DNA of 9,241 nt from NCBI GenBank assembly GCA_036520135.1, contig DATDKF010000107.1, forward strand, positions 1 through 9,241, in the 5' to 3' direction. Below are positions 1 to 6,892 of the stretch, piece by piece. This stretch comes from DASSUW01 sp036520135 (GTDB lineage Bacteria > Actinomycetota > Thermoleophilia > Solirubrobacterales > Solirubrobacteraceae). A model generated the notes under the pieces. It had not been told where the DNA came from and searched no databases. It saw nothing but the letters and a program-made list of their open reading frames with translations. The translations under genes were made by a program, and so were the position numbers. Positions within the stretch are counted from its first letter, which is position 1. Every line of letters starts with the position of its first letter.

Positions 1-1
1 C

Positions 2-82
2 TCACGCGTGGTCACGACGCGCGGCGGCGAGTACTACTTCACGCCCGGTATCAACGGGCTGCACCACCTGGCGAACGGCTAG
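2..82 (+). CDS. C-terminal tail of an unidentified protein (5' end outside window)
   Basis: Twenty-six codons are open from the window edge to a TAG at 80-82. The tail contains TTRGGEYYFTPG followed by LHHLANG. Third codon positions are nearly all G or C, as in the certain genes of the window, so this is probably a genuine gene end rather than chance. The fragment is too short for family assignment; I considered a Dyp-type peroxidase tail but the match is not convincing. Its stop overlaps the stop of the converging glyoxalase gene through a shared CTAG (79-82), leaving no room for a separate terminator. Confidence 0.6.
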   Translation, partial: SRVVTTRGGEYYFTPGINGLHHLANG

Positions 83-480
83 GGATCCTGCGGCGTCGGC
101 CACGTCGGGCCGTCGATCAGCTCGATGCGATAGCCGTCGGGATCCTGGACGAACGCGATCGTCCCGACCTCCTCGCGCCCGCCCGGGTGATACGGCGGCT
201 TCTCCGGCTCGATCCCCTGCTCGGCGAGCTTCGCCACGGTCGCGTGGATGTCGTCGACCGTGATCGCAATGTGGTTGTAGCCGTCGCCGAGGTCGTACGG
301 CTCCTCGCGGCCCTCGTTGACCGTGAGCTCGAGCGTGTCGTCGTCGCCCGGCAGGCCCATGTAGATGTTGTACGCGGTCTGGAACTGCAGCTTCCCGCGG
401 CGCTCGAAGCCGAGCGCCTCGTAGAAGCGCAGCGACGCGTCGATGTCGCGCACGCGCACGCAGGTGTGGACGAGCTTCAT
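79..480 (-). CDS. gloA: Glyoxalase I (lactoylglutathione lyase-type VOC protein)
   Basis: This 133-residue protein matches the usual length of bacterial GloA (about 135) and aligns with it from end to end. The start resembles MRLLHT..RV, followed by a SLRFYEALGFE segment, a GYNHIAITVDD segment and a QDPDGYRIELI end. All four expected metal ligands are in place: His5, Glu51 (in LELTVN), His70 (in YNHIAI) and Glu120 (in YRIELI). The family converts the hemithioacetal of methylglyoxal and a thiol to the S-lactoyl thioester in the cytoplasm, usually with Ni or Co. If the host is an actinobacterium, the thiol may not be glutathione; that is inference. ATG at 480 is preferred because it sits where the family starts and follows a TAGGAT box by exactly 6 nt. 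The gene diverges from the ROK kinase and converges on the upstream gene. Another VOC activity cannot be excluded. Confidence 0.88.
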   Translation of the reverse strand: MKLVHTCVRVRDIDASLRFYEALGFERRGKLQFQTAYNIYMGLPGDDDTLELTVNEGREEPYDLGDGYNHIAITVDDIHATVAKLAEQGIEPEKPPYHPGGREEVGTIAFVQDPDGYRIELIDGPTWPTPQDP

Positions 481-504
481 GCGCCGATCCTACGCCGTGG
501 GAAT
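481..504 (-). promoter_or_regulatory. Putative leaderless promoter of gloA
   Basis: On the minus strand, TAGGAT (487-492) fits the TANNNT -10 consensus. It is separated by CGGCGC from the ATG at 480, so transcription would begin at about the A of the ATG. Six bases upstream of the -10 lies ATTCCC (499-504). There is no good -35 at 16-18 nt and no well-placed Shine-Dalgarno. The same arrangement faces the other way before the ROK gene. The assignment rests on motif reading only. Confidence 0.45.
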
Positions 505-533
505 AAGACCCAGCGGGCGGCGTCCTTGGAGGT

Positions 534-722
534 ATGAGCCCCCGCGTGACCGTCACCGAAACCCCCCTCCGGCTCGAGCCGGTCACGCCCGATCCGTTCA
601 TCGCGGGCCTCGAGCCGCCGCGCGCCGCGCCGACCCCGCGCTGCGGCGAGCGACAGCGGCCGCGCCGCGCTCCGCAGGCGCGCCCGTCGGCCCGTCCCGG
701 CGAACGCCCCGCGCCCAGGTAG
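534..722 (+). CDS. Possible small ORF, 62 codons, no recognised family
   Basis: It starts at ATG 534 and ends at TAG 720-722, inside the gloA-ROK divergent gap. The first 35 or so codons have a strong G/C third-position bias, as in real genes of this window. The C-terminal half is a low-complexity run of Arg, Pro and Ala with no recognisable fold. GGAGG at 528-532 is only one base from the ATG, which is too close for a normal ribosome binding site. A GGAAT at 500-504 and CGTC at 521-524, 16 nt apart, resemble an ECF-sigma promoter that would start transcription just before the ATG. GGAAT is also the complement of part of the gloA promoter element, so the two readings compete. This could equally be noncoding leader DNA. 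Confidence 0.2.
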   Translation: MSPRVTVTETPLRLEPVTPDPFIAGLEPPRAAPTPRCGERQRPRRAPQARPSARPGERPAPR

Positions 723-745
723 CCCACGCCCGGTGTGGCGCGGCC

Positions 746-770
746 ATTCCCGGGGAAGTATGTTCGGCGC
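746..770 (+). promoter_or_regulatory. Putative leaderless promoter of the ROK kinase gene with an embedded palindrome
   Basis: TATGTT (759-764) fits TANNNT and is separated by CGGCGC from ATG 771, so the transcript would start at the start codon. ATTCCC (746-751) lies 7 nt upstream of the -10. The bases TTCCC, G, GGGAA (747-757) form a short palindrome directly against the -10, a plausible operator position. No Shine-Dalgarno is visible. Confidence 0.45.
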
Positions 771-1745
771 ATGAGCTTGCGCGGCGGCATCGATCTCGGC
801 GGCACGAAGATCCAGACCGCGATCGTCGGCGACGACGGCGAGGTCCTCGGCCAGTCGCGCCGGCCGACCCCGACCAAGGGTGGCCCGCAAGACGTCGCCG
901 ACGCGATAGCCGACGCGCTGCGCGAGGCCGCCGACGCGGCCGGCGTCGAGACGAGCGCACTCGACGGCATCGGCGTCGGCTCGCCGGGCCGGGTCGACGA
1001 CGCGGCGGGGACCATCACCGGCGCCAAGAACCTCCCGGACTGGGACGGCAGCTTCGACATGCGCAGCGCGCTCGAGAGCGCGTGCGGTGCCCCGGTGTCG
1101 CTCGGCAACGACGTGCAGGTCGCGACCGACGGCGAGTTCGCGCTCGGCGCGGGGCGCGAGTACCGGTCGCTGCTCGGCGTCTTCTGGGGCACCGGCGTCG
1201 GCGGCGGGATCGTGCTCGACGGCAAGCCGTGGATCGGCCGCGACGCGGCGGGCGAGATCGGCCACGTCGTCGTCAAGCTCGACGGCGCGCAGTGCCCGTG
1301 CGGCCGTCGGGGCTGCCTGGAGGCCTACGCCGGCCGTTGGGCGATGGAGCTGCGCGCGCGGCGCGACGTCGAGAACGGCGAGAAGACTGTCCTCTTCAAG
1401 ATCATGGAGGAGCGCGGCCGCACGCGGCTGACCAGCGGCGTCTGGTCGCGCGCGCTCGACCGCGGCGACGCCATGGCCCAGCGCCTGATCGAGCGCGCGG
1501 TGCGCGCGCTCGGCGCCGGCATCGCGTCGTCGGTGAACCTGCTCGACGTCGAGGCCGTGATCATCGGCGGCGGGCTCGGCCTGCGGCTCGGCAAGCCCTA
1601 CGTGGAGCACATCCGCGAGGCGATGATGCCGCACCTGTTCGCGGACGCGAACCCGCCTGCCGTCGAGCTGGCCGCGCTCGGCGACCTCGGCGGCGCGATC
1701 GGCGCGTCGCTGCTCGTGAAGGCCGGCGCGGCTAGTCGCGGGTGA
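771..1745 (+). CDS. ROK-family sugar kinase, probable glucokinase
   Basis: This 324-residue protein has the full ROK layout. The N-terminal phosphate-binding motif is GIDLGGTKIQTAIVG (6-20). The LGNDVQVA segment carries the presumed catalytic Asp114, followed by the glycine-rich FWGTGVGGGIV (138-148). The zinc motif is intact, with His165 in GEIGH and Cys175, Cys177 and Cys182 in CPCGRRGCLE. A C-terminal nucleotide-binding IIGGGLG follows near 264-270. Such enzymes phosphorylate glucose or a related hexose with ATP in the cytoplasm; the exact sugar cannot be read from sequence. An in-frame GTG at 735 would add 12 residues, but ATG 771 is preferred because the ROK fold starts right after it and a TATGTT box sits 6 nt upstream. 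No N-terminal helix-turn-helix is present, so it is a kinase rather than a ROK repressor. The 3' end overlaps the converging carboxypeptidase gene by 14 bp. Confidence 0.9.
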   Translation: MSLRGGIDLGGTKIQTAIVGDDGEVLGQSRRPTPTKGGPQDVADAIADALREAADAAGVETSALDGIGVGSPGRVDDAAGTITGAKNLPDWDGSFDMRSALESACGAPVSLGNDVQVATDGEFALGAGREYRSLLGVFWGTGVGGGIVLDGKPWIGRDAAGEIGHVVVKLDGAQCPCGRRGCLEAYAGRWAMELRARRDVENGEKTVLFKIMEERGRTRLTSGVWSRALDRGDAMAQRLIERAVRALGAGIASSVNLLDVEAVIIGGGLGLRLGKPYVEHIREAMMPHLFADANPPAVELAALGDLGGAIGASLLVKAGAASRG

Positions 1746-3519
1746 CGCGCACGTCGTCGACGCCGGCCTCGACGAGGCTGGCCGTCGACGCGTCGGCCGC
1801 CGAGATCACGATCTGGACGGTCTGCCCCGCGAACGCGTCGAGCGACACGGTGCTGGTCGTCCAAGCGCCGTTGCGGTTCGCCGCCGCGCCGAGCTGCTGC
1901 AGGAGCGTCTGACCGCCGACCCGGACGCGGAAGAAGTCGGCGCTGCTCGCGTTCGAGCCGTGGGCGAGGTACCAGGAGAGCGTCAGGTTGTAGTGCGTCC
2001 CGCCGGTCAGCGGGATGGCCGGCGACGTGATCGTGGTCGTGCCGCCGTCGATGTCGAAGTCGCCGGCCGACGCGCCCGCCGCCGCTCCGGTCACGAGGTC
2101 CTGGGTGCCGCTGACCGTCGTGCCGAGCTGCTTGGCCCCGTTGCTGTTCGTCGCCGCCGGGTCGGCGCGCTGCCAGCGGCCGGTCGTCGCGGTGTCGGCC
2201 GCGCTCGTCGTCCAGCCCTTGTTGAGCTCGAAGTCGTCGGAGAACACCGTCGTCTGCGGGGCGCCGCAGCTCTGCCCGATCACGCGGTACACGCAGTCCG
2301 CGAAGTCCTCGAGCATCAGCACCGCGGCGCGGTTGCGCGTGACCTCGCGGTTGATCACCTCGTCGGGCGGATAGAAGCCGGGGTTCGACGTGCGCGGGTA
2401 CATCTCGAACGTGTACGAGGCGATCTTGTAGGTGCCCCACGCCCAGTCGTCGATCGTGCCGTCGGCGATGTAGAGGTCGGACGCCTGCTCGGGCGTGTAG
2501 CCGCTCGTGGCGGCCATCTGGTTGCCGAGCGTCGAGAGCATCTGCTGGTCGGTGGCCGTGAGGCCGGGGGCCGTGTTGGCGGTCGTGTAGCCGTACGGCC
2601 ACAGCACGAGCTCGGAATAGGTGTGGAAGTCGATGTGCGCCTTGATCTGCTGCACGCCGCCGACCACGCGCGAGACGATGAAGGTGCGCACGCGCTGGGT
2701 CTCGGGCGCCGAGAACGCCGACGCCCCGCGGTAGGTCTCCGAGCTGAACGTGCCCGACGAGCCGCCGCAGCAGCCCCACTGATACGACCAGTTGCGGTTG
2801 AGGTCGGTTCCGACCGCGGCGCCCGCTCCGTTCGACTGGCGGTTCTTGCGCCACAGGCGGTAGCTGCCGGTGGCGACGTCGTACTCGCTGCCGTCCGGGT
2901 TGACGTTGAAGACGATCCACGTCTCGCGGTTGTTGACGATGTTCGTGATCCGCGGGTCGACGCCGTACTGGGAGGTGAACTCTCGCAGCAGGTACAGCGC
3001 CATCTCGATCGTCAGGTGCTCGCGGGCGTGCTGGCCGGCCGTGAACAGGACCTCGGGCTCGGGCTCGTCGACGCTCGGGTTGTCGGAGATCTTCACGGCC
3101 CAGATCGCCCGCCCCTCCTGCGAGGTCCCGATGCTGAAGCGCGGCGTGACGATGCCGGCGTTCGCGTTCGCGACGTTCTGGATCTCGGCGCTCATCTCCG
3201 CGTAGTTGTGGTACTGGCTGTCCGCGGGCGGGAAGTCGAACAGCCGCCGGCTGCCGCGCCGTGGCTTGTACGGCCGCATCGGCGTGACCGTGAAGCCCTT
3301 GCGGCGCATCCGCTTGACCGTGCGCCTCGACGCCGTCACGACGACCTCGGCGTGGTCGACCTCGACGATCGCCGCGCCGGAGACGGTCAGTGCCGAGCGG
3401 TCGAGGATGTCGCGCACAGGAGACACCGTGTACATGCGCGGCTTGGCGCTCACGGCGGCCGGCAGGACGGCGAGGATCACGACGGCCAGACACCCCACGC
3501 GACGGACGCCGATCGTCAC
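1732..3519 (-). CDS. Secreted M14 zinc carboxypeptidase with C-terminal beta-sandwich domain
   Basis: This 595-residue exported protein has a signal peptide (1-25: basic n-region, LAVVILAVLPA core, AVSA then KP as likely cleavage site), a propeptide-like segment (about 26-100) and an M14 domain (about 101-415). Catalytic residues are all present: zinc ligands His164 and Glu167 in AGQHAREH and His299 in DFHTYSE; Arg227 in LWRKNRQ; Asn241-Arg242 in TDLNRNW; and general base Glu372 in YTFEMYP. WGCCGG resembles carboxypeptidase T-like enzymes. Residues 425-595 form a separate domain beginning FSDDFE and ending VDDVRVTRD, with the look of a jelly-roll. It should remove C-terminal amino acids from peptides outside the cell. 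The frame stays open far upstream (to 4917), so the start matters: GTG 3519 directly precedes the signal peptide and overlaps the aminotransferase stop as GTGA, implying translational coupling. Substrate preference is unknown. Confidence 0.92.
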   Translation of the reverse strand: MTIGVRRVGCLAVVILAVLPAAVSAKPRMYTVSPVRDILDRSALTVSGAAIVEVDHAEVVVTASRRTVKRMRRKGFTVTPMRPYKPRRGSRRLFDFPPADSQYHNYAEMSAEIQNVANANAGIVTPRFSIGTSQEGRAIWAVKISDNPSVDEPEPEVLFTAGQHAREHLTIEMALYLLREFTSQYGVDPRITNIVNNRETWIVFNVNPDGSEYDVATGSYRLWRKNRQSNGAGAAVGTDLNRNWSYQWGCCGGSSGTFSSETYRGASAFSAPETQRVRTFIVSRVVGGVQQIKAHIDFHTYSELVLWPYGYTTANTAPGLTATDQQMLSTLGNQMAATSGYTPEQASDLYIADGTIDDWAWGTYKIASYTFEMYPRTSNPGFYPPDEVINREVTRNRAAVLMLEDFADCVYRVIGQSCGAPQTTVFSDDFELNKGWTTSAADTATTGRWQRADPAATNSNGAKQLGTTVSGTQDLVTGAAAGASAGDFDIDGGTTTITSPAIPLTGGTHYNLTLSWYLAHGSNASSADFFRVRVGGQTLLQQLGAAANRNGAWTTSTVSLDAFAGQTVQIVISAADASTASLVEAGVDDVRVTRD

Positions 3520-4682
3520 AAGCTGTGGAGGAATTCGCGCATCCGGGCGAGCGCGCGCTCGAGGTTCTCTTCGGAGGTCGCGTAGGAAACGCGCAGGTTC
3601 TGCGCCCCGACGCGCCCGAACGCGCTGCCGGCCAGCAGCGCCACGCCGGCCTCCTCGAGCAGCCGGCTCGCCAGGTCGTCGGCGCCGAGCGGCACGCCGC
3701 TCACGTTCGGGAACGCGTAGAACGCGCCCTTCGGCACGCGGCAGCTGACGCCCGGCAGGTCGTTCAGGCCGGCGACGATCAGGTCGCGGCGGCGGTGGAA
3801 CTGGGAGACCATCGCGTCGACGTCGGCGCGCGGGCCGGTCAGCGCCGCGATCCCCGCGAGCTGGATGAACGGCGGCACGCACGACGTGCTGTTGATGAAG
3901 AAGCGCGTGAGCGGGTCGACGAGCGCCTCGGGCACGGCCGCGAAGCCGCAGCGCCAGCCGGTCATCGCGTACGTCTTCGACAGGCCGTCGAGCAGGATGG
4001 TGCGCTCGAGCATGCCGGGCAGCGAGGCGATGCTCGCGAACGGGTCGCCGTAGTGGATTTGGGAGTAGACCTCGTCCGAGAGCACCCACGCGCGCGTGGG
4101 TGCGATCAGCTCGGCGGCGCGAGCGATGTCCCCCGCGCCGAGCATCCCGCCGGTGGGGTTCTGCGGCGAGTTGAGGATCACGAGCTTCGTCCGGTCGCTC
4201 AGCAGCGCCGCGAGGTCGGCGGGGTCGAACGCGAAGTCGCGCTCCTCCAGCAGCGGCAGCGGCACCGGCCGCGCGCCCGTCCAGCGGATCGCCGACTCGT
4301 AGATCGGGAAGCCGGGGTCGGGGTAGATCACCTCGTCGCCCGGGTTGCAGGTCGCGAGCACCGTGAAGAACAGGAACGGCTTGGCGCCGGTGGCGACGAG
4401 CACGCGCGAGGCCGGGACGTCGACGCCCCGCGTCGCGGACAGGTGCTCGGCGATGACGGCTCGGAAGTCCGGCAGGCCGGCCGCAGGGCAGTAGTGCGTC
4501 TCGCCGGCGTGCAGCGCGTCGATCGCTGCCTGCGTCACGTGTGCGGGCGTCGCGAAGTCCGGCTCGCCGATCTCCAGGTGGATGACCTCGCGGCCCGCGG
4601 CCTCGATCTCCTTCGCGCGCGCGAGCACGCTGAACGCCGACTCGGTGCCGAGCTCCTCGAGGCTGTCGGCCAGCGACGTCAT
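3516..4682 (-). CDS. Class I PLP-dependent aminotransferase (aspartate aminotransferase-like)
   Basis: This 388-residue protein has normal fold-type I length and motifs. IHLEIGEPDFATP (34-46) is the N-terminal substrate loop. HYCPAAGLPDFR corresponds to the usual YTPAAGxPELR segment, and ATGAKPFLFF is the cofactor phosphate region. NSPQNPTGG carries Asn175, SDEVYSQI carries Asp203 and Tyr206, and SKTYAMTGWRCG carries the Schiff-base Lys236 and the phosphate-binding Arg244. NLRVSYA carries the substrate-carboxylate Arg364. It transfers an amino group between an amino acid and a 2-oxo acid in the cytoplasm. Aspartate, alanine or aromatic preference cannot be decided by eye. It is the first gene of a two-gene unit with the secreted carboxypeptidase. 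A TACGCT box lies 8 nt before the ATG, and the gene diverges from the GH15 gene with only 56 bp between start codons. Confidence 0.93.
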   Translation of the reverse strand: MTSLADSLEELGTESAFSVLARAKEIEAAGREVIHLEIGEPDFATPAHVTQAAIDALHAGETHYCPAAGLPDFRAVIAEHLSATRGVDVPASRVLVATGAKPFLFFTVLATCNPGDEVIYPDPGFPIYESAIRWTGARPVPLPLLEERDFAFDPADLAALLSDRTKLVILNSPQNPTGGMLGAGDIARAAELIAPTRAWVLSDEVYSQIHYGDPFASIASLPGMLERTILLDGLSKTYAMTGWRCGFAAVPEALVDPLTRFFINSTSCVPPFIQLAGIAALTGPRADVDAMVSQFHRRRDLIVAGLNDLPGVSCRVPKGAFYAFPNVSGVPLGADDLASRLLEEAGVALLAGSAFGRVGAQNLRVSYATSEENLERALARMREFLHSL

Positions 4683-4690
4683 CGGCCGCG

Positions 4691-4696
4691 AGCGTA
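4691..4696 (-). promoter_or_regulatory. Putative -10 box for the aminotransferase-carboxypeptidase unit
   Basis: On the minus strand the hexamer reads TACGCT (TANNNT) and ends 8 nt before the ATG at 4682, predicting a leader of about 0-2 nt. No convincing -35 is visible. It lies within the 56-bp gap shared with the divergent GH15 gene, so the two promoters must overlap or interfere. Confidence 0.35.
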
Positions 4697-4720
4697 CCCG
4701 TCGTTTGCCGCCGGTGGGGC

Positions 4721-4728
4721 GAGGGGAG
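4721..4728 (+). promoter_or_regulatory. Ribosome binding site of the GH15 gene
   Basis: GAGGGGAG lies 10 nt before ATG 4739. It is the clearest Shine-Dalgarno of any first gene in the window and supports this start, which also places the signal peptide at residue 1. A second ATG at 4734 is in another frame. Confidence 0.6.
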
Positions 4729-4738
4729 ACCGAATGCC

Positions 4739-6892
4739 ATGTCCGCGTACCGTGCCTCCGCCTGCCTGCTCACCCTCGTCGCGCTCGGAGCGTTCGCTCC
4801 CGCCGCGCTCGGCAGGGATCCAGCGCCGGGAGCGCCGGGCACGAAGCACACGTGGGCGCCGGCGGACAAGCACGGGTTCGGCACCGCCGTCGCGCCGCGC
4901 AGCAACGTCTGGTTCACGCTGCGCTGGGCGGAGCTGACCGAGGCCTATTACCCCGACCTCGGGACGCCGAGCCTGCACTCGCTCGAGTTCGTGGTGACCG
5001 ACGGCACGTTCGTCGACCGCGAGACCGGGCCGGGCGTGCGCTCGCGCGTGAAGTCGATGGGCGCGCTGACCTTCCGGCAGACGACGCGCACGTCGCGCTG
5101 GGTGCTCGAGAAGACGTGGATCGCCGATCCGTCGCGCCCGACCGTGCTCGGCAAGGTGCGGCTAACGTCGCTGACCGGCAAGCCGCTGCGCGTCTACGCG
5201 CTCGTCGACCCCGCCCCGGGCGACGACGGCAACGACGACCTCGGGACGAGCCTGCCGTCCGAGCTCTCCGCGCACGACGACACGGTCGCCTCGAGCGTCG
5301 CGGCGCGGCCCGCGCTGTCGCAGACGACGAGCGGCTACGCCGGCGGCGCGAGCGATCCGTGGACCGACCTTAAGGACGACGGCGACCTCGACGCGCAGTA
5401 CGACGCGACCGCGCCGGGCAACGTCGTGCAGGCGGCGCGCACGCCGCTCACCGGTCGGCGCGGGCACCGGACGATGGTGCTGGCGATCGGCTTCGGGGCC
5501 GACCGCGCGACGGCGAGCCGCCGCGCCGCGGCGTCGCTCGCGCAGCGCTTCGACCGGCCGCTGGCGCGCTACGCGCTCGGCTGGGTGGCCTATCTCGCGA
5601 AGCTGCGCCAGCCGCCGCAATCGGTCCGCAATGACCCGGCGCTGCGCAAGCTGCACCGCCAGTCGCTGCTCGTGCTCGCCGCATCCGAGGACACGCAGAA
5701 CCGCGGCGCGTCGGTGGCGTCGCCGACGATGCCGTGGACGTGGGGCACGCTGACGATCGAGAAGACCGAGACCTCCGGCCCCTATCACCTCGTCTGGCCG
5801 CGCGACCTCTACCACGTCGCCACGGCGCAGGAGGTCGCGGGCGACGGCGCCGCGGCGCGCCGGCTGCTCGACTTCCTGTGGCGCGTGCAGAAGCCGGACG
5901 GCTCGTTCTGGCAGAACACCGAGGTCGACGGCCGCGAGCACTGGACGACCGAGCAGCTCGACGAGACCGCCCTGCCGATCGTGCTCGCGTGGTGGCTGCA
6001 CCGCCGCGGCGCGGCCGACTGGACGCACGTGCGCGCCGCGGCCGACTACCTCGTCGCGAACGGCCCGGAGAGTGACCAGGAGCGCTGGGAGAACCAGAGC
6101 GGCTGGTCGCCGAACACGATCGGCGCCGAGATCGCTGGCCTGATCTGCGCGGCCGACATCGCGCGCCGCAACGGCGACACGATCCGCGCGCAGAAGTACC
6201 AGACGACCGCGGATGACTTCCAGAAGAACGTCCAGGCGTGGACGGCGACGACCAACGGGCCGTACAGCCCGGACCCGTACTACCTGCGCATCACCAAGGA
6301 CGGCAACCCGAACGACGGCTCGACCTACGACGTCGGCGACAATCACACGCCGCTCGAGGACGAGCGCCGGATCGTCGACCAGAGCTTCCTCGGCCTGGTG
6401 CTGTTCGGCGCCAAGCGCGCCGACGACGCAGTGATCCGCAACTCGCTCGCGGTCGGCGACCGCATCCTGAAGGCCGACACCGCCAACGGGCCGGTCTGGC
6501 ACCGCTTCACGTTCGACGGCTACGGCGAGACCGCGACCGGCGGCGACTGGGACCTGTTCCCGACCAAGGCCAACCAGACAATGGGCCGCGCATGGCCGCT
6601 CCTCACCGGCGAGCGCGGCGAGTACACGCTGCTCGCCGGCGGCCGGGCCGACCGCTACCTGCGCACGATGGCGCGGACCGCCAATGACGGGCTGATGCTG
6701 CCCGAGCAGGTGTGGGACGGCCGGCCGCCGACCGGGCAGCCGGGCGCGGCCAGCGGCGAGGGCACGCGGTCGGCGACGCCGCTCGCGTGGACCCACGGCC
6801 AGTTCGTGCGGCTCGCCTGGTCGATCAGCCGCGGCGTGCCGGTCGAGCGGCCGTGCATCGTGGCGCGGCGCTACAAGACGGGCGGCTGCTAG
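4739..6892 (+). CDS. Secreted GH15 glucoamylase/glucodextranase-type glucosidase
   Basis: This 717-residue protein starts with a signal peptide (about 1-25, ACLLTLVALGAFAPAALG). The N-terminal beta-sandwich typical of bacterial GH15 enzymes follows (about 30-275, with TKHTWAPADKHGFGTA and LTEAYYPDLGTPSLHSLEF). The (alpha/alpha)6 catalytic barrel covers about 295-700. Signature segments are GPYHLVWPRDLYH (347-359), TTEQLDETALPI (403-414), RWENQSGWSPNTIGAEIAGL (449-468) and SATPLAWTH (678-686). By comparison with fungal and bacterial GH15 enzymes, I infer that Glu451 is the general acid and Glu656 in LPEQVWDG the base; their 205-residue spacing suits the family. The enzyme releases glucose from non-reducing ends of alpha-glucans outside the cell. 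Alpha-1,4 (glucoamylase) versus alpha-1,6 (glucodextranase) preference cannot be read here. Cys706 and Cys717, near the C-terminus, could form a disulfide. The stop overlaps that of the converging HNH gene at CTAG. Confidence 0.92.
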   Translation: MSAYRASACLLTLVALGAFAPAALGRDPAPGAPGTKHTWAPADKHGFGTAVAPRSNVWFTLRWAELTEAYYPDLGTPSLHSLEFVVTDGTFVDRETGPGVRSRVKSMGALTFRQTTRTSRWVLEKTWIADPSRPTVLGKVRLTSLTGKPLRVYALVDPAPGDDGNDDLGTSLPSELSAHDDTVASSVAARPALSQTTSGYAGGASDPWTDLKDDGDLDAQYDATAPGNVVQAARTPLTGRRGHRTMVLAIGFGADRATASRRAAASLAQRFDRPLARYALGWVAYLAKLRQPPQSVRNDPALRKLHRQSLLVLAASEDTQNRGASVASPTMPWTWGTLTIEKTETSGPYHLVWPRDLYHVATAQEVAGDGAAARRLLDFLWRVQKPDGSFWQNTEVDGREHWTTEQLDETALPIVLAWWLHRRGAADWTHVRAAADYLVANGPESDQERWENQSGWSPNTIGAEIAGLICAADIARRNGDTIRAQKYQTTADDFQKNVQAWTATTNGPYSPDPYYLRITKDGNPNDGSTYDVGDNHTPLEDERRIVDQSFLGLVLFGAKRADDAVIRNSLAVGDRILKADTANGPVWHRFTFDGYGETATGGDWDLFPTKANQTMGRAWPLLTGERGEYTLLAGGRADRYLRTMARTANDGLMLPEQVWDGRPPTGQPGAASGEGTRSATPLAWTHGQFVRLAWSISRGVPVERPCIVARRYKTGGC

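Noticed and set aside
735..770. GTG at 735 as the ROK kinase start.
   Set aside because: It would place the TATGTT box inside the gene and add 12 residues that precede the usual ROK start. ATG 771 fits both the family and the promoter.
443..1735. Long plus-strand and minus-strand open frames overlapping the ROK kinase gene.
   Set aside because: They are Arg/Ala-rich shadows without motifs, whereas the ROK frame has every family signature.
1732..4917. A 1061-codon open frame on the minus strand, which would fuse a long N-terminal extension to the carboxypeptidase.
   Set aside because: Everything before the GTG at 3519 is antisense to the GH15 gene start or out of frame with the aminotransferase, and is Arg/Ala-rich. 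The signal peptide begins right at 3519. High GC simply suppresses stops.
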